DNA of 64,000 nucleotides from Lepas anatifera (Eukaryota > Arthropoda > Thecostraca > Lepadidae), in assembly GCA_034440635.1 (NCBI GenBank), contig JAOTON010001682.1, positions 464,501-528,500 on the forward strand, written 5' to 3'. The position numbers and the translations under genes were made by a program. The notes beneath the pieces are model-generated. The model saw only the letters and a program-made list of their open reading frames with translations, made no database searches and had not been told where the DNA came from. This document shows positions 22,001 to 29,511 of the stretch, piece after piece (the first letter of the stretch is position 1; the number at the start of each line of letters is the position of its first letter).

Positions 22001-23187
22001 ATAGGCATTCGGACATTTCGGGGAGAGGAGCTTGAGCCCCTAACCCCCCCTCCCCCTGTATCCACCACTGGATCCAGGGTGGAATATAAGGGGAAAGTAA
22101 CCCTCTCCCACTGGTGCGTACTTCGCCCCGACACCCCCTGAAATTCCCCTGATACCCTCCTGAGGTGTCTCTTCGCACCCAAGCAGGTGAGTATTGGCGA
22201 CCTACGATGCACTTTAGCGCCCCTCTGAAACTTCGCCCCCCTACCCCATTGTCGTCCCTCGCCTTAGTGACACCACATTCGAACCCAAATGACCCCCAAC
22301 ATCAGAGATTTGGGATCCACCTCTTGCAGCAAAATAGGCCAGAAAAAAACATTTTTTCTTTTTCTCAGCACAGGCCAATTTTACCCCGAGAGAAAGAAGA
22401 AGTTTTCCCAAAAGAGAACGGTGTGTGGACTTCAACGAGGGATGTGAGGATTATGCGACAGATACCATGCTAGATTAATGTGCTTAGTAGCTCTGCACTA
22501 GGTATCAGTCGCAGTTTTCGAACGAAATGTTATCCTATATTTGCACACAATTTAGAATTACAACTTTTTCGCCGTACTCTTGTATCAAAGTCGTTTACCA
22601 GAGTTTCCGTTTTCTGCCACCAGGCGGCGAGGGACTGTTGAGCTTGGACCCCTTCATCAAGTACTGGTGGTATAACGAGGAGGACGGCCAGCTCTTCCCC
22701 TTCCGCACGTTCGCGATGCTGTGCTCGTTTGCCACGCTCATCCTCAGCTCTCTGGCAATCGAAAAACTCTTCAAATCTGGTGAGTTCTGGAGAGTTTGGT
22801 TTGCATGTTTCCCGAAAAGTCCAAAAAGGACTCAAAATGATTCATTTTTAGCAGGATTTTCAGATTTTCTGTCTTATAAAGCTCTTGCTGGGCGTTTTCA
22901 TGTATGTAAACGTAACGGTATCTACATCGGAACATCTAAATGCCTTTTCTGCACAAAAAAGCACAGCTCATCATAATCTGGACACACTAAAACATCTTTA
23001 GAATATCTCCTGACTTGTTTAATCATCTTTTCTTACAGGTATAATTCCTCGCAAGTTCGACTTTATACACTGTTTTCCTGAGGAGGAGGAGGATGAGCCA
23101 AAACCGCTGAAATATCGTGCCAAACCAAATGAGGAGAGGAACGGCGTCGACAACCCTGCTCCAGTCACCGACGTCACAGGATTTTAA
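1416..23187 (+). CDS. SLC5A7: High-affinity choline transporter (CHT), 12 coding exons
   Basis: Sodium- and chloride-dependent choline uptake carrier of the plasma membrane and synaptic vesicles; it supplies choline for acetylcholine synthesis. Exons: 1416-1527, 1737-1913, 2422-2577, 7812-7978, 8350-8499, 9821-9950, 17077-17165, 17611-17733, 18731-18834, 21654-21784, 22624-22779, 23039-23187. All introns are GT-AG, phases agree, and the sum is 1,644 nt (547 aa; human CHT is about 580). Family hallmarks include [14 protein letters not shown], a [20 protein letters not shown] segment, [16 protein letters not shown] and [16 protein letters not shown]. About 13 membrane helices of the SLC5 LeuT fold are visible. 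The start follows acgtcacc and directly precedes the first helix, as in other CHTs. The C-terminal tail is short and acidic. Confidence 0.95.
1737..1913 (+). CDS. SLC5A7: CHT coding exon 2
   Basis: Residues 38-96. It carries helix 2 with the conserved [12 protein letters not shown] motif, and the start of helix 3 ([12 protein letters not shown]). The acceptor is ccaccacag. The donor is gtgagg at 1914; this donor is duplicated at 2111 by a SINE insertion. Confidence 0.93.
1920..2109 (+). mobile_element. tRNA-derived SINE inserted at the exon 2 donor
   Basis: The head resembles a tRNA gene: gtagtggagtggtcagcgca is an A-box-like segment and gggttcaagac a B-box. The body and a gttggtgcgtcg/taagcccc-like tail follow, and the tail recurs at 485, 12125 and 39285. 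The element is bounded by the 8-bp direct repeat aggtgagg (1912-1919 and 2110-2117). Confidence 0.85.
2422..2577 (+). CDS. SLC5A7: CHT coding exon 3
   Basis: Residues 97-148. It completes helix 3 (GGFFFAKKM), then gives the YTTMLDPLQ loop and helix 4 ([20 protein letters not shown]). The acceptor is tcatacag and the donor gtgagt. Confidence 0.93.
3251..3348. repeat. (GA)n microsatellite, interrupted
   Basis: Long runs of ag/ga dinucleotides broken by a short gaggcgaggc and ggcggcggc segment. Confidence 0.95.
4706..4746. repeat. (GA)n microsatellite
   Basis: About 20 tandem ga units with one early a-rich interruption. Confidence 0.95.
4965..5125. mobile_element. hAT-like MITE (family CAGTGGCGGAT)
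   Basis: The ends are CAGTGGCGGATCCAG and its near complement tgtatccgccact. The flanks gttggtga and gctggaga match at 6 of 8 positions, as an old 8-bp duplication would. It is related to the copies at 9033, 19510, 21905, 27304 and 40447. Confidence 0.7.
5703..5845. repeat. Imperfect long hairpin
   Basis: The arms read taaattaccgaac...tatgaatttttggtc...gttttcggaagttac and the complement on the other side of a ggcacgagcgtagcgag centre. Pairing continues out to attaccga on both sides. It is probably the end of, or a fold within, a mobile element that includes the downstream ORF fragment. Confidence 0.7.
5899..6150 (+). pseudogene. Fragment resembling the N-terminus of a tyrosine-recombinase element ORF
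   Basis: The translation contains [20 protein letters not shown], then [15 protein letters not shown]. This layout, an acidic start, a FID/FIE helix and an NTxxKxxxDxxxF-like segment, resembles proteins encoded by Crypton/KOLOBOK-like and DUF3504 recombinase families, but the match is from memory and short. The frame stops before any catalytic domain. It sits next to a hairpin and to repeated ttaccgcactcc motifs at 6285-6320. Confidence 0.35.
6880..7348 (-). mobile_element. Degraded TTAA-type MITE rich in AGGTCA
   Basis: The interior matches segments of the elements at 19586 and 33845 (gggtcaggtcaccag, then gttgaaactcata). The right end is ccaccggggtaagggttaa. No matching left end was found, so only the right part is delimited. 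Confidence 0.5.
7021..7052. repeat. (AT)n microsatellite
   Basis: About 16 tandem ta/at units inside the degraded TTAA element. Confidence 0.95.
7812..7978 (+). CDS. SLC5A7: CHT coding exon 4
   Basis: Residues 149-204, helices 5 and 6 ([20 protein letters not shown]). The acceptor is tgattgcag and the donor gtgagt. The upstream intron is 5.2 kb and full of repeats. Confidence 0.93.
8350..8499 (+). CDS. SLC5A7: CHT coding exon 5
   Basis: Residues 205-254, phase 0 at both ends. It starts with the [10 protein letters not shown] segment typical of CHT, continues through an extracellular loop, and ends with helix 7 and the GGIPWQ motif. Confidence 0.93.
9033..9188. mobile_element. hAT-like MITE with perfect 8-bp target duplication
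   Basis: The 156-bp element runs from cagttacggatccagg to tgtatctgccactg and is flanked on both sides by cactgagg (9025-9032 and 9189-9196). The 8-bp duplication supports a hAT-type transposase. It is in CHT intron 5. Confidence 0.9.
9821..9950 (+). CDS. SLC5A7: CHT coding exon 6
   Basis: Residues 255-297. It begins VYFQRVLSS, the conserved intracellular loop after helix 7, and encodes helix 8 ([20 protein letters not shown]). The acceptor is ttccgtgcag and the donor gtaggt. Confidence 0.93.
9971..10158. repeat. Foldback element in CHT intron 6
   Basis: Two arms of about 75 bp are near-perfect complements (gcacttactccacaaagag on the left, ctctttgtggagtaagtccg on the right), with a short centre near 10055. 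It starts 20 bp after the exon 6 donor and would form a strong RNA hairpin in the pre-mRNA. Confidence 0.9.
10615..11616. mobile_element. TTAA-type MITE (family ACACGCG)
   Basis: The left end ataaacacgcgctccgctgg and right end ccagggggtccgcgtgttaa are imperfect complements. The right edge is TTAA and the left has mutated to ATAA. The right end shares the terminal cgcgtgttaa with the element at 33845-34700. Confidence 0.65.
11818..11852. repeat. Short perfect hairpin
   Basis: agtgacaaggg and cccttgtcact are perfect 11-bp complements separated by 13 bp. Confidence 0.7.
12125..12228 (-). mobile_element. SINE 3' fragment (copy 2)
   Basis: On the minus strand it matches the 3' half of the SINE at 1920: the ccttgttcag-complement, aaccttt/gagaaacc, agttggcga and ggtgcgtcgataagcccc blocks appear in the same order. 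The tRNA head is missing. Confidence 0.8.
13346..13808. mobile_element. TTAA-type MITE (family AAGGTGCCAC), copy 1
   Basis: The ends are ttaaagg...aaatgtggcacctt and aaggtgccacatcccctttaa. The interior is clearly related to 49995-50450 (ggcaaccactaccata, aacttggctatctcagtta). TTAA borders are at 13346 and 13805. Confidence 0.85.
14086..14395. mobile_element. CAGGGCTGA-ended element
   Basis: The left end cagggctgaatttttttggg and right end ccccaaaaagtcagccctg are complements over about 20 bp. No clean target duplication was seen (flanks ggcgttgc and gcaccgcc), so the class is uncertain, but the CAG...CTG ends fit hAT. Confidence 0.6.
14571..14760. repeat. Dispersed repeat, copy 1
   Basis: It shares cccgggctggtg, tttgagcatatt, gacgatggacc and a G/C-run tail with 61136-61290. 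It starts with caggggcgcc, so a hAT-like origin is possible, but the right end is not defined. Confidence 0.55.
14950..15979. mobile_element. TTAA-type MITE rich in AGGTCA, copy 1 (about 1.03 kb)
   Basis: The ends are TTAACCCGCGCCCC and ggggcgagggTTAA, with the palindrome gggggccatcgatggccccc just inside each end (near 14996 and 15944). TTAA borders plus CCC/GGG ends are the mark of piggyBac-type insertion. No transposase ORF is present. The interior carries many AGGTCA/TGACCT hexamers, including a direct repeat with 4-bp spacing at 15344-15359. Confidence 0.85.
16797..17036. mobile_element. 240-bp hAT-like MITE with perfect target duplication
   Basis: The ends are CATAGGCGGATCCAGG and ccctggatccgcctatg, flanked by catgacac on both sides (16789-16796, 17037-17044). 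The interior contains six ggcgcc hexamers. A related copy is at 46501-46773. Confidence 0.93.
17077..17165 (+). CDS. SLC5A7: CHT coding exon 7
   Basis: Residues 298-327, an 89-nt exon encoding the DWKMTEYG loop and [12 protein letters not shown] 240-bp hAT-like MITE with a perfect target duplication ends 40 bp upstream, so the acceptor tract lies partly in its flank. Confidence 0.9.
17611..17733 (+). CDS. SLC5A7: CHT coding exon 8
   Basis: Residues 328-368, phase 0 at both ends. It carries the most conserved CHT stretch, [16 protein letters not shown], and ends [13 protein letters not shown]. The acceptor tract is almost pure C (ccccccctccccccggcag). The donor gtaagt at 17734 is the founder of the tandem array that follows. 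Confidence 0.94.
17704..18233 (+). repeat. Minisatellite made of the exon 8 end plus its 5' splice site
   Basis: The last 30 nt of exon 8 together with gtaagtag form the first unit. Thirteen further units of about 38 bp follow without a gap, from 17742 to about 18233. Each unit repeats aacrtctacagcaacgtg, a pyrimidine-rich spacer and a gtaagt-like donor. By eye the GT is kept in eleven of the thirteen copies (eight of them gtaagt; also gtaatt, gtgagt, gtgaga) and changed to CT in two. Read-through past the true donor reaches a TAA at 17773, so using a downstream donor would truncate the transporter. Confidence 0.95.
18470..18610. repeat. T-rich degenerate tandem repeat
   Basis: Repeated tttaattca/ttattcattttt motifs in CHT intron 8, ending with ttttaattcagcccc. 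Confidence 0.7.
18731..18834 (+). CDS. SLC5A7: CHT coding exon 9
   Basis: Residues 369-402 plus two bases. It begins [13 protein letters not shown], closely matching the family, and encodes helix 10 up to KSIYGLL. The acceptor is tctttcag and the donor gtaagt. Confidence 0.93.
18845..19146. repeat. Dispersed repeat (related to 24565-24912)
   Basis: Both copies share ggccatgnccnccc near the start, a ttacactaggtctgt-like block, gagagcgatca, gaggtagcttata, ctgtcgagcac and gggtttgcccc, then end in gtccgcccctgg. The cagggg-complement end suggests a hAT-like source. Confidence 0.65.
19508..19586. mobile_element. Half of a hAT-like MITE, cut by a TTAA element
   Basis: It reads like the right half of the 21905 and 4965 elements in reverse (tggtggata, ggggctcaagctcccc, gaaattt). 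It stops exactly at the TTAA that begins the next element, a TTAA also present at that place in intact copies (agttaatac). Confidence 0.65.
19586..19935. mobile_element. TTAA-type MITE (family ACACGCG/ATTGACG), partial
   Basis: The left end ttaacaagcgcattgccggg and the interior match 33845-34200. The matching right end was not found. A different TTAA right end (ggggcgagggttaa) lies at 21045, so several insertions overlap here. Confidence 0.6.
19936..20800. other. Unassigned intron 9 sequence
   Basis: No exon, RNA gene or clear element was recognised. A GC-rich patch lies at 20060-20150. The overlapping frames here have no exon support. Confidence 0.4.
20800..21045. mobile_element. TTAA-type element, right part
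   Basis: It matches 26880-27064 (gacagattcacc, tatgccacctt, ggaggtgaagtcactt) and ends cccaccggggcgagggttaa, the same terminus as the 1-kb family. Confidence 0.6.
21106..21203 (+). repeat. Tandem polypyrimidine repeat
   Basis: About four units of cccctcttgttttgt/ctaccc-like sequence of 20-25 bp, the last ending ttctaacccccag. The units look like a branch point plus polypyrimidine tract. It lies 450 bp upstream of CHT exon 10, on the coding strand. Confidence 0.7.
21215..21610. repeat. Inverted repeat upstream of CHT exon 10
   Basis: The left arm (about 21215-21300) and right arm (about 21525-21610) share atccggatcggcagtccgat-like and atggantcnntgactccac/ccatcaagtgctattt blocks as complements. 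About 220 bp with a G-rich hAT-like segment lies between them. Confidence 0.65.
21654..21784 (+). CDS. SLC5A7: CHT coding exon 10
   Basis: Residues 403-446, helices 11 and 12 ([13 protein letters not shown], then [16 protein letters not shown]). The acceptor is gctatgtttcag and the donor gtgaga. The right arm of a large inverted repeat ends about 45 bp upstream. Confidence 0.92.
21905..22070. mobile_element. hAT-like MITE (family CAGTGGCGGAT)
   Basis: It shares the interior (ggggctcnattctcc, catgcctnngatcagcctcag, ctataggcattcggacattt) with 4965-5125. The right end is tgtatccaccactg. The left end is degraded and no duplication was identified. It is in CHT intron 10. Confidence 0.65.
22624..22779 (+). 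CDS. SLC5A7: CHT coding exon 11
   Basis: Residues 447-498. It encodes the [17 protein letters not shown] outer loop and the last helix ([20 protein letters not shown]). The acceptor is ctgccaccag and the donor gtgagt. Confidence 0.92.
23039..23187 (+). CDS. SLC5A7: CHT coding exon 12 (C-terminal tail)
   Basis: Residues 499-547 and the stop codon. The cytoplasmic tail is acidic ([11 protein letters not shown]) and ends TDVTGF. It is shorter than the vertebrate tail, and no clear di-leucine endocytosis signal of the vertebrate type is seen. Confidence 0.9.
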
Positions 23188-23192
23188 TCATA

Positions 23193-23220
23193 TGACGTCA
23201 CCGAGTGTCTGATGACGTCA
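23193..23220. promoter_or_regulatory. Two perfect CRE palindromes in the transporter 3' UTR
   Basis: tgacgtca occurs at 23193-23200 and again at 23213-23220, exactly 20 bp apart and just after the stop codon. This is the consensus CREB/ATF site. Whether it works in this position is not shown. Confidence 0.4.
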
Positions 23221-23558
23221 CTGGAGAACACTGAAGAGCCAAAATGGTGCTACAGATTTAGGGTAGTTCATAAATAACGTAACGCACAAGGGATGGGGAG
23301 TCAGCCACAGCGCCATCTGACGTTACGTATTGGTATCAAAAGGTGGGGGGGGGGCAAAATCACATAGAATGTGTTACTTAGTTTGTAGACATTCACTTAG
23401 AAGAAACTGGTTTTGATGATTGATAGTGCTCTCAGTGGATGCAGATTTTGAATGTTTCGCCACTATTTGGGGGGTAACCAAGTTTCGGCATGAATCGTGT
23501 GTTTTGACATGGCTTAATACGTTCCTGGTTCGGACTGGTCAGTTTCGTTTTTCTTTGA

Positions 23559-24522
23559 TTAACCCTCGCCCCTAAGGTTTTTCCGGGATAGCAGAAAAAC
23601 GACGAGGCGCAGCACCGTGGTTGAGGGCTCTACCTCTCACTGCATCATTTTCCCATCATCCCTGAAATTTTTACCCCGGGTCACCCAAGGTCAGGTCACC
23701 AGACGAGGTCACCAAGGTCACCTCACTTCACCTTTAGAGCTCTGTAAGAGCTACATTTCAAAGTCGATCGATTTGAAACTTCCTACACTTCATGACCCTC
23801 CAGGGTCTACAAGGTGTATATCCGGGTTTTTCGATTTCGTGCCCTGAGGTCAGGTCACGAGGCGACCTCTCCTATTGGAAAAGCATGGGGAAAAGCTATT
23901 TCATGATATAAAAGCCACAAAAATGATTGCAAATACTCAGACTGCTCAGAACAACGTTTTTGGATACCCTTTCACGGATCCCAGGGGTCATATTTGCCCT
24001 TTGACTTTTCAAGGTCATCCAAGGTCACCAGAGGTCAAAAACAGTATTTTGACAATAACTTTTGACCTAATTGAGCTAGAGCGGTGAAACAAACACCATC
24101 GTGTTTGTCTTGTACTGGCTTTCATTTGATATACGGCAGGTTACTTTTTGCTTTCGTGACCTCAGGTCTATTGGGTCCGAGGTGACCTCTGGCGCTCAAA
24201 CCACTGGCGGGAGGTCTTTACGTTCCACATAGCGGAAAAGTCTGGCAATTTGCTATCAAATGTTTTACAGGCCTCAATAGCTCTAATGACATAAGAGTTA
24301 TGCCCGTTTGCTTAATCATTGCATATTTGGTGAAAATAGCCGATTTGACCTATTTGACCTCGGGGTCAAACATTGACCTGAGCACTAAAACATGAGTATT
24401 TCTTACTGAATTCACGGCTTTTTTGCTTTGAATTTGGCTAACGCCCATATTTTGGAGTTAGGGGGGCCATCGATGGCCCCCGGTGGGGCGAAGGTGGCGC
24501 CGGACCCCGGTGGGTCGGTTAA
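23559..24522. mobile_element. TTAA-type MITE rich in AGGTCA, copy 2 (reverse orientation)
   Basis: This is the same element as 14950-15979 in the opposite orientation: ttaaccctcgcccc at the left and ggaccccggtgggtcggttaa at the right, with the catcgatg palindrome near the right end. It is slightly shorter (964 bp). Confidence 0.85.
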
Positions 24523-24564
24523 TCTAGAATTTGATGGGAAATTTTATGACTTCAAAGACACAAG

Positions 24565-24912
24565 CATTGCGGAGCAGGGAGGCATTCCGGCCATGCCCCC
24601 CCGAAAACGCTGGAGAGGGGGGGCAAACGTATCTTGGGGCCAAAATATCTTTTGCCCCCAAACGCCGGATAATTTTTTGAAAAAAGGTGTTTACACTAGG
24701 TCTGTAGAGCAAAAAAATCTTCGCTCCCCCTCCCCCTCCGAGAGCGATCAGGTACTAAAAGAGGTAGCTTATACTAGTTCTGTCGAGCACTGAAAAAAGG
24801 TGTTTACACTAGGTCTGTAGAGCAAAAAATATTTGCTCCCACCCCCCCTCCCCCAAGAGGAGAGGCAGACATGGGTTTGCCCCCCAAAACTCGGGTCTGC
24901 GTCCGCCCCTGG
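24565..24912. repeat. Dispersed repeat (related to 18845-19146)
   Basis: It contains an internal duplication: ggtgtttacactaggtctgt occurs at about 24682 and again near 24800. It ends gtctgcgtccgcccctgg. Confidence 0.65.
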
Positions 24913-25208
24913 AGACAAGATGTTGGTCTTAACCATTTTTCCCAAGAAGTGTCTCTTATTTCAAATATGTTTTACTTGTAATTGTAATGCTAAGCTTCTG
25001 CAGGCCAATGCAACTTTCTAATCGTCAAGCAAGCACTTTAGCGAAATCGATGGGATAGCTGCTTCTCACAAAAGTCCTGGTAGTTTATCTGAATAAGTAT
25101 GGGCTGACCCACCAAATCAGACGGCGCGGGTGTTTGCATTGACTTCAGAAGCTGCTGCGAACTTAGACCCAATTGTTTATCATTATTATTATTATTATTA
25201 CTATTAAC

Positions 25209-25595
25209 CAGTAGCGGATCCAGGGGGGGCAAAAAAGGCAACTGCCCCCCAAACGGAAAAGCTCGGGGCAAAACTATGTTTTTGCCCACCCCCCAAAGCG
25301 ATCGACCTCCTTTTTCCCCCGACTCCTTTTTAGCTTGTAAGCAAAATTTTGGTGCTTCAACTCTCAACTTCAAACAGAATTAGAGAAGTTCAGTGTAAGT
25401 ATTGGGGCTTGGATAGGAAAAAATGTATCTTGAGCCCATATTTTTCACCCCGTGACGTTTTTTTGCTTTTCGTCTCCAGCTCCCAAAATCCTACCGAAAA
25501 GGCATATTGGAGCGCAATTTTTCACTGCGCGACGTTTTTTTTGCTTTTCTTCTTTGGTTTACCCCTCCTAAACCGACCGGCTAGATCCGTCATTG
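25209..25595. mobile_element. 387-bp hAT-like element
   Basis: The ends are CAGTAGCGGATCCAGG and ctagatccgtcattg, flanked by ctattaac (25201-25208) and ctattagc (25596-25603), an 8-bp duplication with one mismatch. Confidence 0.85.
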
Positions 25596-26439
25596 CTATT
25601 AGCTTCCCTTAAAGCCATTGCTAAGTACAATTTTTTGGTACCAACAATTGCATAATGGGTATGGATCACTAAAGCTACACCCTTAGCTTCCTAGCGTGTG
25701 CAAGCTGCAGAATGTAACTTATAATTTCACTCGGAGCCAGCTTAAGCACTGACACGGAAAATGCTGCAGCGAAGAACAAAATTGGAGATGACAAAGCTGT
25801 ATTTTTTTGTCTTATGATCTCTAATCCGATATGAAAAGTGTTGGTAAATGCGGCGCTGTATCTGCTTGCTGTTGTGTGGGGTTTCAGAGTGTTCTCATAT
25901 CTTCGGCCGCTTATGTTGGAGCACAGCCATTCTCCAGAATGCTGCTGGATATTTGTTGTGAAAAATATTGTTAGGTTATAACCATGATCACCAAGCTTGA
26001 GTCTGCTGAAATTAAATTTTCCACTTGCCATCACTAAATGTACTAAATCTTCGATTTCACATTGGAGGAGATAAACAATGGCATCGTAGAATGATTTCAT
26101 TAGAGTATCCTTGCTATCTGATCTTGCAATATGCCCTGCCTAAACACACGAAGGTGCGCCTCCGAGCCACCTTCGACCTGACGGAGGGGGGCTGAACACC
26201 CCCTCGAACTCGGCTCCCATATACGATAGCGAAAAATACGATGTTAGATAGCTGATACACATTCATTAAGAAACTACATCGGTCACTTTTTGCCTCAGTT
26301 CAATATTGAGGTCATCACAGGTCGAAGATGGTGGCCTGTTTCTAAGAGAGTTTCTGGGCTCTAGCGTCTGGCAGAGTTGAGTTAGAATCACGTTTAGACA
26401 CCATTCACTTTCTCTTGTTCGGCGAATCGAATGATGTAT

Positions 26440-27064
26440 AATAATAATATGACCACTAGGTTTGAACAGAAAATGACCTGACCTAAGGTCAGATCAAGAT
26501 ACCATCTGACCTGGCATGCAATATGCATCAATCGATTTGCAATAATAATTTAAATGTAATGGTATCAAAATAAAGCTCAATCATCTTTCCTGCAAATTAT
26601 TGACCCAAGTCTGAAACCTGCTTTGTAGCCCCGGTTCCTCTCGGGTCACTGGTCCAACTTCGACAAGATCCTCTTGGGGGCCTAGGATTCTATGATGTGG
26701 GGTATAAGGTATTAAGGGACTAAAGAAATAAAGTAATGTTTCGGCCAATTTGCGTTTTCCCCGGGCTTTTCCAACGGAGAGGTCATGATCCGTACCTGAC
26801 ACCTGGTCATCGATATGAAAAACCCCGGAATATTTTTTTGCGTTACTCGGTAGGCTCATTACGTGGTATAAGATTGAATTCGATAGATTAACCCTTTTCT
26901 TACATATGCTACCTTCAAAATTTTAGGAGGTGAGGTCACTTTACCTGCACTGGTGACCTGACCTGAGGTGACCCCACCTTAAAATTTCGGGGAAAGTTGC
27001 GGAATTGATCGCCAGAAAATCCCGAGGGGCGGTGTTTCAGCACACCCCACCGGGGCGAGGGTTA
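26440..27064. mobile_element. TTAA-type element fragments
   Basis: AGGTCA-rich sequence with a ttaaccc start at 26888 and a cccaccggggcgagggttaa end at 27064. The interval 26888-27064 looks like a short complete copy inserted next to another fragment. Confidence 0.6.
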
Positions 27065-27303
27065 ATTGACAACTGACCCATTATTCAGGACTAAGCAATT
27101 GGCAAATATCTTGACTATAACCACTGATACATTTGGGCCAAGGGTAAGCTCGCCGATTTTTTCATAAAACACTGACTCACTCTGCCAACTGCACAATTGT
27201 TTATTTATGGATTTAAAAAAATTGATGTATTTATTATTTATTTGTATTGATTTATCCATTCCTTGAGCGCTAGTGGCGAGCTGATAAGGTAGGGGGTTCT
27301 ATC

Positions 27304-27377
27304 AAGTGGCGGATAAAAAGGGGACTGGGAGGGCTCAAGGCCCCCTCCCCCGAAATGAAGTTCTTGATCCGCCACTG
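27304..27377. mobile_element. Very short hAT-like MITE
   Basis: A 74-bp internally deleted copy: aagtggcggat...gatccgccactg. The flanks gttctatc and gtgctata match at 6 of 8 positions. Confidence 0.75.
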
Positions 27378-28969
27378 GTGCTATATCCATGATTAATTTT
27401 TGAAGGGCACTTATTCTAGAATGAACAATTGAGTGGTGTGACACATTTTGTGCGCTAGGAATTGTGCGTTTACGAATGTAGAAAAAATGTAAAGCGAAGA
27501 GGGCATGTGAATGTCATTATTGAAAAATGACATTTTAGGCTCCCGTGACCTTTCAGTCCCTCTGTTGCTTGTTGCCTGCTACTGGAATATGTTAGTGCTT
27601 CTACTGATGCTTTTCCGCTCGCGGTTTGTACGTTATGGGCCACACGTTCGTCAAGGCTAGGCATATCAAGGTTCGACATCACCTTTTTACATTGGATGTG
27701 GTCGAATGCTAATTTTTTCGATCGCCTGGGAACCACTCTGGTCTTTACTTAAGATTGACTTGCTTTTATAGCGCGGTGGCTTGTGCATCCACGTATCAAT
27801 GATCTGCATTTCACCGCCTGAAGAGATCGATGTTGATTTGTATTGGGGGTCGCCTATTAACAACTTTAGCACTACAGCACTGGGGGGGGGGGGCTCACGT
27901 TGTGAGCGGTAGGAGATAAGCATGTAGAAGTTTCCCGAGTTGTTTTTCACGGGGAAATGAACGGGATTGAGACGCTGCTGGCAAGGTGTTACATCATTCA
28001 TCGTAAACTTACAACATATCCACCGTTGATGCCATGCCCTTAAACCCAAATAATCAATCAATCGCTGTTGATACAATTCAATCATTTATCATTGGATAAC
28101 ATCTTCACTTTTTCAGAAGAGGGCGAAGGGTCATTGCTTTGAAATGCGCTACTTATCGATTCTCTTTTTGTACATATCGATTCTCTTCTCAGGTTTTATG
28201 CAATGGTTGCATTGTTCTTGTTCTGAGGGCCACAGAATGTCTCCCAACGTGCCGGCCAAGCTTGCTTGAACTCTAAGTGATTTGATCCATTGAGTGGTTT
28301 TGTATGACAGCGAGTTTCACTGATGTATTTTTATAAAATTGTTGCGTGCTGACCTAACTTGCTGGCTGTACTTACCCAGTGCGCTGTGATTGTTCTGTAT
28401 GGCTCAATTTAGTGAAATCAGCACATCGTCGACGTTAGATTGTTTTTTTGTATCGTGAGTGTTTTTGGATGACATTTTCAGCAGTGCCGATAGTCTCTAC
28501 TGATAACCTTGCTGCCTGCAACCCAGGGTCTGTTGTTGATACTGCACCGTTTGCCGTAAACGAGCAATAGTAGCCCTGTTCCAGCTGTCAGCACAGTTTT
28601 ATCAGCAGGACCTCTAGCTCTCCTCCAGAAAGTAACATCAGCGCCATAATCGCCTCTTGTTTGTGCTAAGCAAAGGGAACTCAAACCTTTACACCATTAA
28701 AAATATTAGACTGCCACTTGTGCACTTACTATTTTTCGTCAGGCAAACAGCAGGCCGTCGCCCGTAAAACCTCTAGACTGTTCCCGGGGAGGGCTAGTCC
28801 TTGACGTGGCGCACGGGCCCTCTGATTGGTGCTGACAAAACTCTGCTGACAGCTGAACGGCTAATGGCATGTCGAAATGGTTGTGAATAAACGAAATATA
28901 TTGGTTGCTTGAAGCTTTTCTTGTGTGTATAGGCCACTAAAGGGAAAAGTCTGTTGCCACACCAGTCCA

Positions 28970-29037
28970 CGGTGGTGCAGTTGGTGCGCGCTCGCTTTCC
29001 ACATCACCAAGCTGGGTTCGATTCTCGGGCCATCCAT
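28970..29037 (+). mobile_element. tRNA-like sequence (SINE head or tRNA pseudogene)
   Basis: The A-box-like tggtgcagttggtgcg and B-box gggttcgattctc are about 35 bp apart. The acceptor stem does not pair convincingly, so an active tRNA is unlikely. Confidence 0.5.
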
Positions 29038-29106
29038 CATTTTCTCATCTCGGGTTTCGTTCAGCAACGACTGCGCCTTTACCTGAACGATAATTTTATG
29101 TCAGAA

Positions 29107-29112
29107 TTTATT
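29107..29112 (-). terminator. Polyadenylation signal candidate of the USP gene
   Basis: The plus strand reads tttatt, giving AATAAA on the minus strand about 400 nt after the stop codon. It is the best candidate in the 3' flank. An ATTAAA near 29361 is an alternative. Confidence 0.4.
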
Positions 29113-29511
29113 TCTCCAAAACCGCCGACATAATTCCCACAGGAGACAACAGTCATGTTTGTACTCAATTCACAACATGGTTACAAAACAAACGGTACAT
29201 CATCTTAGCACAAGCGGCGGTATTTGTAATCACAGACTTGCATGGGTGGATGAATACACTACACTATGGGATGCTACACAAATCCATGTTTCAGCGCATG
29301 TGCAAGAATACAACAATCGACACATTTAAAAGCTCTCCCAACAAAAAGTACGTACACGGTTTAATCAACGTTTACAAAACAGTCCAAAAACAGTTTCGCA
29401 TATGTCCAAAATCAATACAAAATGCCTCCTGTACAAAAGAAAATCCCTCAAAACCAGACATTTCTGTACACCATATCACTTGACGATAGTTCGTCCACTG
29501 AACCATCACCT

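Larger units (their letters stand above)
23188..29511. other. Convergent intergenic region
   Basis: It separates the two stop codons and holds both 3' UTRs. Recognised parts are the TTAA element 23559-24522, repeats at 24565-24912 and 25209-25595, TTAA-type pieces at 26440-27064, a hAT-like MITE at 27304-27377 and a tRNA-like head at 28970-29037. Minus-strand frames at 27470-28085 could not be tied to any family. No gene is called. Confidence 0.6.

Noticed and set aside
27470..28085. Two neighbouring minus-strand frames (88 and 132 codons) as a possible gene
   Set aside because: No recognisable motif, no supported splice link, and a long G run lies inside one of them.
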